Assembly (NCBI GenBank): GCA_964392615.1
Contig: CAYMRB010000338.1
Span: forward strand, 1-11,356
Length of the DNA stretch: 11,356 bases
Direction of reading: 5' to 3'
Origin: CAYMRB01 sp964392615
Lineage (GTDB): Bacteria > Planctomycetota > UBA8108
Shown here one piece after another: positions 1-6,955 of this stretch. Both the position numbers and the translations under genes were made by a program. How positions within the stretch are numbered: position 1 is the stretch's first letter; each line of letters starts with the position of its first letter. Under the pieces are notes generated by a model. That model saw only the letters and a program-made list of their open reading frames with translations. It had not been told where the DNA came from and did not search any database.

Positions 1-536
1 TCAACGATGCGCGAGGCAACCCGATCGAGATCGCCGCGGTGATCGTGTGGCGCGTCACCAATACGGCGAAGGCGCTCTTCGACGTCGACGACTACGAGGA
101 GTTCGTGTCGATCCAGAGCGAGACCGCGCTGCGCGGTCTCGCCACCCGCTTCCCGTACGACATCCACGACTCGGACGCGGTGTCGCTCCGCGGCAGCCCG
201 ACCGAGGTCGTGGCCACGCTCAAGAACGAGGTCGAGGAGCGCCTCGAGGTCGCGGGCGTGGAGGTGCTCGAAGCGCGGTTGAGTCACCTGGCGTACGCGC
301 CCGAAATCGCGCAGGCGATGCTACGGCGCCAGCAGGCCGAGGCGATCATCGCGGCGCGCCAGAAGATCGTCGAAGGCGCGGTCGGCATGGTTCACATGGC
401 GCTCGAGCAACTCAGCGAGCAGAACATCGTCGAGCTGGACGAGGAGCGCAAGGCGACGATGGTCAACAACCTGCTCGTCGTGCTGACCTCCGAGCAGGAG
501 AGCCAACCCGTCTTGAATGCGGGCTCCCTCTACTGA
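1..536 (+). CDS. SPFH/Band 7 (stomatin/prohibitin-like) protein, C-terminal part
   Basis: 5'-truncated by the window edge. The reading frame is open from base 3 and gives 177 residues up to the TGA at 534-536. The visible part begins NDARGNPIEIAAVIVWRV, a typical SPFH-domain stretch, followed by AKALFDVDDYEEFV and the helical signature AYAPEIAQAMLRRQQAEA near residues 98-115. The rest is an Ala/Glu/Gln-rich helical tail, as in stomatin/prohibitin-like proteins. SPFH proteins oligomerise on membranes and organise protein or lipid microdomains; some act with membrane proteases. The membrane-anchoring N-terminus lies outside the window. A small ribbon-helix-helix gene follows almost directly, so the two are probably co-transcribed. 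Family assignment is strong from the motifs. The specific cellular role and any partner are unknown. Confidence 0.9.
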   Translation, partial: NDARGNPIEIAAVIVWRVTNTAKALFDVDDYEEFVSIQSETALRGLATRFPYDIHDSDAVSLRGSPTEVVATLKNEVEERLEVAGVEVLEARLSHLAYAPEIAQAMLRRQQAEAIIAARQKIVEGAVGMVHMALEQLSEQNIVELDEERKATMVNNLLVVLTSEQESQPVLNAGSLY

Positions 537-552
537 TCCTCACGCGACGACC

Positions 553-756
553 GTGGCTGAGAAGAAACGATTCCTATTGCGCGTCGATCCGCGCCTCCAC
601 GCCGCCATCGAGCGGTGGGCTGCTGACGAGCTCCGCAGCGTCAACGCCCAGATCGAATTCGTCCTGCGGGAGTCGCTACGCCGTGCGGGCCGACTCCCGC
701 GGGATGACGATCCACGGCCGGACGCGGAGCCGCAGAAGCCGCCGCACGACGGATAG
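553..756 (+). CDS. Small Arc/ribbon-helix-helix-like protein
   Basis: A 67-residue protein if translated from GTG 553. An in-frame ATG at 517 would add 12 residues (MRAPSTDPHATT) and overlap the SPFH gene by 20 bases. I prefer GTG 553 because the shorter product begins MAEKKRFLLRVDP, as expected for this family. Neither start has a convincing ribosome binding site, so coupling to the upstream stop is plausible. The pattern is a ribbon-helix-helix fold: beta strand KRFLLRV (residues 5-11), helix A PRLHAAIERWAADEL (13-27), turn RSVN, helix B AQIEFVLRESLRRAG (32-46). A disordered Asp/Pro-rich tail follows. Such proteins dimerise and bind DNA, and many are annotated as Arc-like or HicB-like. No toxin gene is adjacent. 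Pairing with an SPFH gene suggests a function tied to it, possibly autoregulation, which is inference. Confidence 0.8.
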   Translation: MAEKKRFLLRVDPRLHAAIERWAADELRSVNAQIEFVLRESLRRAGRLPRDDDPRPDAEPQKPPHDG

Positions 757-787
757 CGCTCGCTCGCGGCATCGCCGGGTCGCCGCC

Positions 788-815
788 TGGACATCACGGA
801 CGGCGTCCGTACAAT
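788..815 (+). promoter_or_regulatory. Sigma70-like promoter for the SET-domain gene
   Basis: TGGACA (788-793) and TACAAT (810-815) are separated by 16 bases. Each hexamer differs from the housekeeping consensus at one position. The element lies in the 96-base gap upstream of the SET-domain gene, about 40 bases before its ATG, which leaves room for a short leader with GAGGAAG (835-841) and GGAG (845-848) as ribosome binding candidates. It would make the SET gene a separate transcription unit from the SPFH/RHH pair. The call is from sequence match only, but such close matches are uncommon in DNA this GC-rich. Confidence 0.55.
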
Positions 816-852
816 CCGTTCTCCCACGCAACCCGAGGAAGTACGGAGAACG

Positions 853-1185
853 ATGCCCGAGATCACGCGCGACGCCCGACAGGACGACCTCGTCGTACGC
901 CAGAGCCCGATCCACGGCCGCGGCCTGTTCGCGGCGAGCCGCATCCACGCAGACAGCCTGATCGGCACCTACGAGGGCCCCCGCACGCGCGACGACGGTC
1001 CGTGGGTTCTGTGGATCGCCGAGGATGGCGACGAGCCGTGGGGAATCGACGGTCGCAACGAGCTTCGCTTCGTCAACCACTCCCCGGAGCCAAACGCGGT
1101 GTTCCGTGGCGAAGAGCTCTGGTCCCTGCGCCCGATCGCGCCGGGCGAGGAGATCACGCACCACTACGGCGACGACTGGGACTGA
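853..1185 (+). CDS. SET-domain protein lysine methyltransferase
   Basis: A 110-residue protein that is almost entirely SET domain. SET enzymes transfer a methyl group from S-adenosylmethionine to lysine side chains of proteins. Visible motifs are the N-terminal HGRGLFAA (residues 21-28), which forms part of the cofactor pocket; RFVNHSPEPNA (72-82), the conserved NHS segment that contacts the cofactor and forms the pseudoknot; and EEITHHYGDDW (99-109), where Tyr105 matches the catalytic tyrosine of the usual ELTYDYG motif. There are no flanking pre-SET or zinc-binding post-SET cysteines, so this is a minimal bacterial or viral-type SET protein. ATG 853 is preceded by GGAG at 845-848. The gene ends 22 bases before the convergent CotH1 stop codon. 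The substrate cannot be read from the sequence; candidates would include basic nucleoid-associated or ribosomal proteins. Family assignment is firm. Confidence 0.88.
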   Translation: MPEITRDARQDDLVVRQSPIHGRGLFAASRIHADSLIGTYEGPRTRDDGPWVLWIAEDGDEPWGIDGRNELRFVNHSPEPNAVFRGEELWSLRPIAPGEEITHHYGDDWD

Positions 1186-1207
1186 CGCCGGCTCCCGGAT
1201 TCCCGGA

Positions 1208-4200
1208 TCAGAAGCCGCAGTTGTTTGGACAGCCCTCGATCCGCACGCAGTCCGTGCCGAGCGTCGGTGCCGGTCCCGCCTGAAAGAGGTAGCCGAGCAG
1301 GTACGACACGTCGGAGATGTCGACGCCTTCGTCTCCGTTGACGTCGAGTAGCACGCGAGCGCCGCCCTCGCTCAGATCGTCGTCGCAAAGGGGCGGCAAC
1401 TCACCGACGAACAGCCGCCGCACGAGCGAGAACGCGTCGGAAACGTCGATCCGGCCGTCTTGATTGCCGTCACCCGGCAGCTGCCGTCCCCCGAGCGGCG
1501 GGAAGCCGTCGTCGCCGGCGCCAGGGGTGCCGTGCGGAAACGAGCCCGCGGCCCAGCCCTCCATCTCGTCCCACATGCGCTGCGGCCCGTTCGGGTCGCG
1601 AATCGTCAAGGAGTCGCCCAGGCCGTCGGTGGACGGGTACCAGGTGTCCTCGAACGCGAAGCCGAGGATCGGCTCGTCGAGCGGCCCGCGAAGCGCTAGG
1701 ATTTCCCCGTCGTTGTCGAGGCGTCCCGCATACTGTCCGGCGATCAGCATCGATGCGGTATCGTAGCGCGTCGCGAACGCCTCCTCGTTCTCGACGACGA
1801 CGACGTAGTCGCCCGAGAGCAGGGTCATCGCGGGGAACGTGAACTCGACTGCGGCGGTTAGCGAGAACCCCTCGAGCGCGATCGGCGTCGGACCCACGTT
1901 CTGCAGCTCGATGAACTCGAAGTCATCGTCGGAGTGCGGGCTGCCCTCCGGCGGGTCGGCCGGGTGGTAGTGGAGCTCGGTGATGACGAGCCGCGGCAGC
2001 TCCGTGTAGTACGTCGCGCCGTTCGGCGCGCTCCAGTCGGAGGAGCTCACACGGGTCCGCGCGACGGCGCGCGCGTTCCCGTTCAGCGAAACCGCGCCGG
2101 TGTAGCGAACCGCATCGGGCGCGATGCCACCGCCGGGCGCCCGCGGATCGCGGCCATCGAGCGTGTAGTAGATCGATCCCTCCGACGAGGTCATCGTCAG
2201 ATTGAAGCCGGGCGAGATCTGCCCGGGCGGACGGTTGAACCGCGGTACCGGCGCGAACTGGCCGTCGATCCATTCGGCCCGCGTCGTCAGCCAGTTCTTC
2301 ATCGAGTTGATGTGATTGCGCCACGAGGAGAGCGATGCCTGCCCCCACCTGGCGTTGTCGCGCGCGATCGAGCCCTCGATCTCGAAGGCCATGAAGTCGA
2401 TGATCGAGCGCATATTGCTGTCGGAGACCGGCCCCTGGCGGTGCTCGTGCCAGCGATCGCGCCAGAGCTGCCAGAAGTCGACATCGTCGAACAGCCGCTC
2501 CCACCACGGGTAGTCGAAGAACCTCGTGGCGTCCCCCGTGCCGTACCAGGTGCGCGGATCGTTGTCGCGGCCGTCGGTCGAGTCCATCGAGCGGTCGAAG
2601 TCCCAAATCGGGCCAAACTCGATTTTTCCCTGGCGCGATTTGTAGAAGTACGCGCTCAGACGCAGCGCGTCGACGTTCTTCGGCAGCACGTTCAGAATGC
2701 TGTGATCGACCCAGGACTCGGGATCGATGTAGCGCCGATACCCGACGTCCGGATCGCGGTAGTTCGCGCCCTGCAGCGCCGAGTAGAAGGTGTTGAAGTG
2801 GTCCGTGGACCACTGCGCCTGTGGGCCGGTGACCTCCTCCTCCTTCGGGTAGACCCAGCGAATCGTCTGGTTGGCGGCGCGGAAACCCGAGTCGCCCGGA
2901 TCGGCGCGGTCGATCTTCCACATATAGCCGCCGGCGATTTCGGGTTCGCTGTCGTGACTCGGCGTCAGACGCTCCACGTCGACGCGATCCGGACCGCGCT
3001 TGATGCTCTCCATGAACGTGTAGAGCCCGACGTAGTCCGATTGTGCGAGCGAGCCGCCGCCCGTGTTCACGAAGACCTCGCAAAACTCTGTCCGCGTCGC
3101 GTAGCGACCAACCTGGTTGCTGAGCTCGTAGATGAACGCGTTGCGGATGTGCGCGCGATCGAAGTTGTACGCGCCGTAGAGGATCCAGTCCGACTCGCTC
3201 GGCAGACCGAGTGGCGACAGGTCCTTGTCCTCGTTGCTCTCGTCCCAGAACTCGAAGCGGTAGGCCTTCTTCGGCCGTCCCGCCGTGCTCGAGCCTCGCG
3301 TGCGGATGCCGCCGCGCGATTGCAGCGCCGCGGCTCCGCTCAGCTGCGTCGCACCGCCGGACGGCTCGTAGATCGCGATGAAGCACGGCTGGAACCCGTT
3401 TCCGGGCACGCTACCGGCACCGAAGTTGTCGACGATGACGATCGGCAGCTGCGACTCGAAACTCTCGACGTCGGCCGCGAGGCGGATGTAGCTCCGACTC
3501 GTCAGAGGACTCACAGCGCCGTCGGGCTCGAACACGCGAGCGCGGATCTGGGTGCTTGCCGACAGGTTGAACGGCCCGGTGTACTCGGTCGATGACGACG
3601 TCGGCACCGAGCCGTCCGTCGTGTATCGAACCGTGCCGGTCCCGGACGGCGCAGCCATCTGGATCCGCAGATTGCCGGTGAACACGCGGCTCGTCGGCAC
3701 GACTGTCGGCGGCATCGTGATGCCGGGAGCGCCCGGCAGGTTCGCCGACCCCGGCGTCGGCTGCGGGAAGTAGAGAACCGTGTCGCGGTCGAGATCTCCC
3801 GAATCCAACCCCTCGAGCTCCGCCTGGCACAGGAAGTCCGAGCTGCCGAGGTTGTCGTTGAGCCCGTGGATCGCCAGGACGTTCAAGCCGTCGCGCAGGA
3901 ATGCGCCGCCACCAGCGACGACGAACTCCTCGAACTGCACAGCGTCGCCGTCGTCGTGCAAGTTGGTCGCCCCCGAGTTCCAGGACGCAACCGCCGGCGC
4001 GTTCCCGCTCGCGATGCGCTCACCGTTGAGGTACGCGATGAATCCGTCGTCGTAGCGCATCCGCAGCACGAGGCCGCTCAGACCCGTCGCATCGGGGAGG
4101 GTGAACGGCACGCGGATGTAGCACGTCATCGAGACGTCCTCCATCTCGTCGCGCACGTCGAGATCGATGTAGGGCTCGTATCCCGAGCCGCGCTCGTAGC

Positions 4201-4795
4201 CGACGCCGAGGGAGCCGTCGAGCCAGCCCGAGTCGTCGAACCCCGGCAGCAGCCAGCTCGTTCCGAGGTTGCCGTTCGGCGGGACAAACGCCCTCGCGTC
4301 GACATCCGCTGCGACGAGCGGCACCACCGTCGCGTTCTGCGCCAAACCGTACGAGAAGTCCGTGACCTGCTCGGGGTACGGCGCGAACGAGAACAGCGCG
4401 GTCTCGCCATCCGGCGCGATCAACCCGAGAAACGCCGGCGCCGTCTCGAGCCGGAAGTTCGCGTGCAACTCCGAGCTCGGATCGCGGCGGTCCTTGTCCG
4501 AGCAGAACACGAGCAGAAAGCCGCTCGGCGGAACCTCGACCGACGGGAAACGCCACTTGGTGAGGTCGAGACCGTCGTCGGTCAGATAGCACCCGCCGAT
4601 GTCGACGGCATCCGCCCCGGCGTTGTAGATCTCGACGAAGTCGGACGAGTCGCCGTCCTCGTCGCGCACGATGGATCGGTTCGAGGCGAGAAACTCGCTG
4701 ATGACGAGGTCCTCGAGGTCCGCGAAGGCGCGGGAACCGGGAGTGACCAGGCTAGCGATCCAGGCGGCTGCGATGACAGGCAGACGGTAACGCAT
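1208..4795 (-). CDS. CotH1: secreted CotH-kinase protein with lamin-tail, chitobiase-like and dockerin modules
   Basis: A 1195-residue protein starting at ATG 4795, which opens MRYRLPVIAAAWIASL with a likely signal peptide ending near AFA (residue 25). The frame stays open upstream to 5143, but those 116 residues look like translated intergenic DNA and would bury the signal peptide. Order of modules: lamin-tail domain (about 28-150, LVISEFLASN and SSDFVEIYN); galactose-binding-like jelly roll (about 165-340, FDDSGW at 186, YDDGFIAYLNG at 248), which interrupts that lamin-tail domain; chitobiase C-terminal-like module (about 355-445, VRYTTDG at 389); CotH kinase domain (about 450-800, with RGGIRTRGSS, ESIKRGPDRVDVERL and GPIWDFDRSMDS, the WDFD at 731-734 matching the metal-binding Asp region); a second chitobiase-like module (YYTLDGRDP near 876); second lamin-tail domain (from about 936); dockerin-type double calcium-binding repeat (about 1107-1180, GDGNQDGRIDVSDAF and LDVNGDEGVDISD) with a Cys-containing tail. 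CotH proteins are atypical kinases that phosphorylate secreted or surface proteins. Substrate and location are inferred. Confidence 0.9.
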   Translation of the reverse strand: MRYRLPVIAAAWIASLVTPGSRAFADLEDLVISEFLASNRSIVRDEDGDSSDFVEIYNAGADAVDIGGCYLTDDGLDLTKWRFPSVEVPPSGFLLVFCSDKDRRDPSSELHANFRLETAPAFLGLIAPDGETALFSFAPYPEQVTDFSYGLAQNATVVPLVAADVDARAFVPPNGNLGTSWLLPGFDDSGWLDGSLGVGYERGSGYEPYIDLDVRDEMEDVSMTCYIRVPFTLPDATGLSGLVLRMRYDDGFIAYLNGERIASGNAPAVASWNSGATNLHDDGDAVQFEEFVVAGGGAFLRDGLNVLAIHGLNDNLGSSDFLCQAELEGLDSGDLDRDTVLYFPQPTPGSANLPGAPGITMPPTVVPTSRVFTGNLRIQMAAPSGTGTVRYTTDGSVPTSSSTEYTGPFNLSASTQIRARVFEPDGAVSPLTSRSYIRLAADVESFESQLPIVIVDNFGAGSVPGNGFQPCFIAIYEPSGGATQLSGAAALQSRGGIRTRGSSTAGRPKKAYRFEFWDESNEDKDLSPLGLPSESDWILYGAYNFDRAHIRNAFIYELSNQVGRYATRTEFCEVFVNTGGGSLAQSDYVGLYTFMESIKRGPDRVDVERLTPSHDSEPEIAGGYMWKIDRADPGDSGFRAANQTIRWVYPKEEEVTGPQAQWSTDHFNTFYSALQGANYRDPDVGYRRYIDPESWVDHSILNVLPKNVDALRLSAYFYKSRQGKIEFGPIWDFDRSMDSTDGRDNDPRTWYGTGDATRFFDYPWWERLFDDVDFWQLWRDRWHEHRQGPVSDSNMRSIIDFMAFEIEGSIARDNARWGQASLSSWRNHINSMKNWLTTRAEWIDGQFAPVPRFNRPPGQISPGFNLTMTSSEGSIYYTLDGRDPRAPGGGIAPDAVRYTGAVSLNGNARAVARTRVSSSDWSAPNGATYYTELPRLVITELHYHPADPPEGSPHSDDDFEFIELQNVGPTPIALEGFSLTAAVEFTFPAMTLLSGDYVVVVENEEAFATRYDTASMLIAGQYAGRLDNDGEILALRGPLDEPILGFAFEDTWYPSTDGLGDSLTIRDPNGPQRMWDEMEGWAAGSFPHGTPGAGDDGFPPLGGRQLPGDGNQDGRIDVSDAFSLVRRLFVGELPPLCDDDLSEGGARVLLDVNGDEGVDISDVSYLLGYLFQAGPAPTLGTDCVRIEGCPNNCGF

Positions 4796-5167
4796 GTTCC
4801 GACGATACTCCGAGACTGTATACGGCGGGGCCGCCGCCTCGCGCGCCCGCGCGATCGGACCGACCCGAACCCCCGACGTGAAGGTCCCGTAAAGAATATC
4901 CGCCACCGCGCGGCCACCGAAGGGATTTCGCGGTAGAGGTCGCCCCTCCCCGCCCGACGCCCCGTCCTGGTAGACTGGCGCATAGGCTGCCCGCTCGAGT
5001 CTGTCTACGGTGGACGCTCTGGGCGGGAAGCCTATGCGTGCGGAGTCGGAGCTGACCGCGTCGCGCCCGCCCCCCGGAGGCCAACCGGCAAGCGGCAGCT
5101 CAACTCCGCGTCGAACCGGCCACCGGGCCGCACGGAAGCGCACGCTTTCGAGGAGTTAGAACCCCGC
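4796..5167. other. 372-base divergent intergenic region between CotH1 and rbsK
   Basis: This non-coding gap must carry the divergent control signals for CotH1 (leftward) and the rbsK operon (rightward). It contains a long hairpin at 4978-5039. For rbsK, GAGGAG at 5150-5155 is the best ribosome binding site, with a rather long 12-base spacing to ATG 5168. For CotH1 the minus strand has GGAG about 13 bases before the ATG. A weak minus-strand promoter candidate, TTCGGT, 17 bases, TATTCT, lies around 4877-4917, but its -35 match is poor. I see no convincing plus-strand promoter. No small gene with coding character is evident; the upstream extension of the CotH1 frame across this region lacks family-like sequence. 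Confidence 0.6.
4978..5039 (+). repeat. Long imperfect inverted repeat / predicted RNA hairpin upstream of rbsK
   Basis: CGCATAGGCT (4979-4988) is the exact reverse complement of AGCCTATGCG (5029-5038). After one G-A mismatch the stem continues with CCCGC (4990-4994) against GCGGG (5023-5027), then a T-G wobble and a C-G pair. Further in, GAG (4997-4999) can pair with CTC (5017-5019) and GTC (5003-5005) with GAC (5013-5015), leaving a loop of about 7 bases. The wobble pairs (4978/5039, 4995/5022, 5000/5016) are G-U only in the plus-strand transcript; on the minus strand they become A-C mismatches. A rightward RNA, the rbsK leader or a separate small RNA, therefore fits better. No T-run follows, so it is not a classical terminator. 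I do not recognise a known RNA family. Confidence 0.55.
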
Positions 5168-6112
5168 ATGAGCGCGCCACCTCGCGTCCTCGTCGTCGGT
5201 AGCGTCAACATGGACATGGTGCTCGCAGCCGACCATTTCCCGACCGGAGGCGAAACCGTCGTCGCCGACGCCATGAACCTCTTTCCCGGCGGCAAGGGCG
5301 CCAATCAGGCCGTCGCGGCCGCGCGCCTCGGAGCTGGCGTGAGCTTCGTCGGACGCGTCGGCGCGGACGCGTGGGGCGACGAGCTCGTCGGGAAGCTCGT
5401 GGAGAACGGCGTCGACACACGACATGTCCGGCGCGACGAGAGCCCGACCGGCACGGCCGTGATCGTCGTCGAGCCGCACGGCGAAAACCGCATCGTCGTC
5501 GTGCCCGGGGCGAACGCGGGCGTCTGCCCCACCGACGTCGACGCGGCGTTCGCGGACGACGCAGCGTATGACGCGATCCTGCTGCAGCTCGAGGTGCCGC
5601 TCTCGACGGTGCGCCACGCGATCGCGTGTGGCGGCGAGCGCGGCATTCCGGTCGTCCTCGATGCAGGACCGCCGCAGCCCGTGCCGCTCGATGATCTGCG
5701 CGGGCTCGCGGTGCTGTCGCCGAACGAGACGGAGACCGAAGCGCTGACCGGAATCCGCGTCGACGACTTCGACTCGGCGCGCCGCGCGGCGACGCTCCTC
5801 GAAGAGCGGACCGGCGCGCAGCACGTCGTCTTGAAGCTCGGCGCCGACGGGTCGCTCTACCGCGAGGGCGACGAGTGGACTCGCGCGCCGGCACACGAGG
5901 TCGACGCGGTGGACACGACGGCTGCCGGCGACAGCTACACGGCCGCGCTGACGATCGAGCTCGGTCGCGGCCAGCCACTCGGCGACAGCGTGTCGGTGGC
6001 CAGCGCCGCCGGGGCCTTCGCCGTCACGCGGCTCGGCGCGCAACCATCGCTGCCGACGCGCGCGGAGGTCGACGAGTTCCTCGCCGCACGGCGCCCTCAC
6101 GGAAACTCGTGA
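5168..6112 (+). CDS. rbsK: Ribokinase (PfkB family)
   Basis: A 314-residue cytoplasmic sugar kinase close to the usual ribokinase length of about 305-310. It phosphorylates D-ribose to ribose 5-phosphate with ATP, feeding the pentose phosphate pathway and nucleotide synthesis. Evidence in order: VVGSVNMDMVL (9-19), the sugar-binding start of ribokinases; PGGKGANQAVAAARLG (40-55), PfkB signature 1; SPTGTAVIVVEPHGENRI, the lid and substrate region; LSPNETE with Asn186/Glu187 for magnesium and phosphate; VDTTAAGDSYTAAL (248-261), PfkB signature 2, with the anion hole AAGD and the catalytic Asp at 255. The ending AVTRLGAQPSLPTRAEVDEFL strongly resembles true ribokinases rather than fructokinase or adenosine kinase. 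GAGGAG precedes the ATG by 12 bases. The methyltransferase gene starts 13 bases downstream, so co-transcription is likely. No ribose transporter or LacI-type regulator is visible nearby. Confidence 0.92.
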   Translation: MSAPPRVLVVGSVNMDMVLAADHFPTGGETVVADAMNLFPGGKGANQAVAAARLGAGVSFVGRVGADAWGDELVGKLVENGVDTRHVRRDESPTGTAVIVVEPHGENRIVVVPGANAGVCPTDVDAAFADDAAYDAILLQLEVPLSTVRHAIACGGERGIPVVLDAGPPQPVPLDDLRGLAVLSPNETETEALTGIRVDDFDSARRAATLLEERTGAQHVVLKLGADGSLYREGDEWTRAPAHEVDAVDTTAAGDSYTAALTIELGRGQPLGDSVSVASAAGAFAVTRLGAQPSLPTRAEVDEFLAARRPHGNS

Positions 6113-6125
6113 GGCGACTCCGCGC

Positions 6126-6881
6126 ATGACCGACGCGCTCTTCACTCACGTCGAACGGGTGCAGGGAACGGCACCATGGGGCCGCGTCCTCGACGCAGGC
6201 ACGGGGCGCGACTCGCTGCGTTGGATCAGCGGACTGACGACGGAACGCTGGACGGCGGTCACCGCGGACGATGCGCGCGCGCGGCGCCTCGAGCGCGAGT
6301 TCCGCCGCGACTCGCGACCGAACGATCGCGTGATCGCGGGCAATTGGACCGATCCGACGCTGCTCGCGGGGGAAGTCTTCGATGTCGTGCTCGCGGACTA
6401 CCTCGTCGGTGCGATCGATCGTTTCGCCCCGTACTTCCAATATCGCTTCCTCGAGCGCATCCGCCCCCACGTCGGCAAGCGGCTGTACGCCATCGGCCTC
6501 GAGCCTTTCGGCGAGCCGCCGACACCGGGCGCGCGGCTGATCCTCGACGTCGCCGAGCTGCGCGACGCCTGTATCCTGCACGCCGGACACCGCCCCCATC
6601 GCGAGTACCCGCTCGACTGGATGCTCGACAACCTGCCTCGCGCGGATTTCTACGTCGAAGACGTTCGCGTCTTTCCGATCGTCTGGGGCATGAAGTACGT
6701 GCGCGAACAGCTCGAGGTGTGCCGTGGCAAGCTACCCGTCATCGCCGACCGCGCGCTCGTCCGCGGCCTCGAGCACCGCATCGCGAAGCTCGACAAGACC
6801 GCCAAGGCATCGTACGAGGTACGGCAGGGAGTGCAGTTCGGATCGGACTGGGTGATCTCGAGCCGCCCGGCAGACAGATGA
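6126..6881 (+). CDS. Class I SAM-dependent methyltransferase, substrate unknown
   Basis: A 251-residue cytoplasmic protein with a Rossmann-type methyltransferase core in the N-terminal half. WGRVLDAGTGRDS (18-30) is motif I, the glycine-rich SAM loop; WTAVTADD supplies the acidic end of strand 2; NDRVIAGNW corresponds to the motif II region; FDVVLADYLVGAID (85-98) is the motif IV region with Asp91. The C-terminal half has family-specific sequence, including PHREYPLDWMLDNLPRADFY, that I do not recognise as any named substrate group. There is no signal peptide or membrane segment. The gene sits 13 bases after rbsK and 74 bases before CotH2, same strand, suggesting an operon. The only nearby start signal is TGAGG around the rbsK stop. 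A small-molecule or protein substrate is equally possible, and no modification can be assigned. Confidence 0.75.
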   Translation: MTDALFTHVERVQGTAPWGRVLDAGTGRDSLRWISGLTTERWTAVTADDARARRLEREFRRDSRPNDRVIAGNWTDPTLLAGEVFDVVLADYLVGAIDRFAPYFQYRFLERIRPHVGKRLYAIGLEPFGEPPTPGARLILDVAELRDACILHAGHRPHREYPLDWMLDNLPRADFYVEDVRVFPIVWGMKYVREQLEVCRGKLPVIADRALVRGLEHRIAKLDKTAKASYEVRQGVQFGSDWVISSRPADR

Positions 6882-6885
6882 CGGT

Positions 6886-6920
6886 TCCGTGACACGGATC
6901 GCGTACGCTGAGGGCTCAGC
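6886..6920 (+). repeat. Two short dyads between the methyltransferase and CotH2
   Basis: In the 74-base gap, TCCGTGACACGGA (6886-6898) is a 6+1+6 palindrome and GCTGAGGGCTCAGC (6907-6920) is a 6+2+6 palindrome. They could form small hairpins or serve as protein binding sites. Neither is followed by a T-run, so a rho-independent terminator is not supported. An operator or mRNA-processing role would be speculative, and short dyads are frequent in GC-rich DNA. Confidence 0.25.
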
Positions 6921-6943
6921 GCGGAGTCGCAGCGGCCGCCACC

Positions 6944-6950
6944 GGAGAGA
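6944..6950 (+). promoter_or_regulatory. Ribosome binding site deciding the GTG start of CotH2
   Basis: GGAGAGA lies 5 bases before GTG 6956, with the GGAG core 8 bases away. It is the best Shine-Dalgarno match in the window. It supports GTG 6956 as the start, which also puts a hydrophobic segment immediately at the N-terminus. Confidence 0.7.
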
Positions 6951-6955
6951 GATCC

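Noticed and set aside
1193..1208. Tandem 8-base repeat TCCCGGAT x2 between the SET gene and CotH1
   Set aside because: Two copies only, with no hairpin or T-run. Probably chance or simple slippage in a 22-base convergent gap.
1923..3595. Long open frames in other frames across CotH1, including a 553-residue plus-strand frame and a 487-residue minus-strand frame
   Set aside because: They are Arg/Ala/Val-rich with no domain signature and mirror a real gene in GC-rich DNA. The CotH1 frame carries continuous domain homology through the same bases.
4877..4917. Minus-strand promoter TTCGGT-17-TATTCT for CotH1
   Set aside because: The -35 hexamer matches the consensus at only two positions and the -10 is mediocre, so it is not reported as a separate feature.
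4950..5140. The hairpin region as a 6S RNA or SRP RNA
   Set aside because: The perfect 10-bp outer arm lacks the central bubble of 6S RNA, and the GGAAG-type SRP signature loop is absent. A resemblance of GAAGCC to part of proteobacterial 6S RNA is too short to count.
4796..5143. Extension of the CotH1 reading frame by 116 residues to an ATG at 5143
   Set aside because: The extension has no family-like sequence, would place the obvious signal peptide inside the protein, and crosses the long hairpin. ATG 4795 directly precedes the signal peptide.
5156..6145. A 329-residue antisense open frame over rbsK
   Set aside because: It is exactly antisense to an intact ribokinase with all catalytic motifs and has no domain-like sequence of its own.
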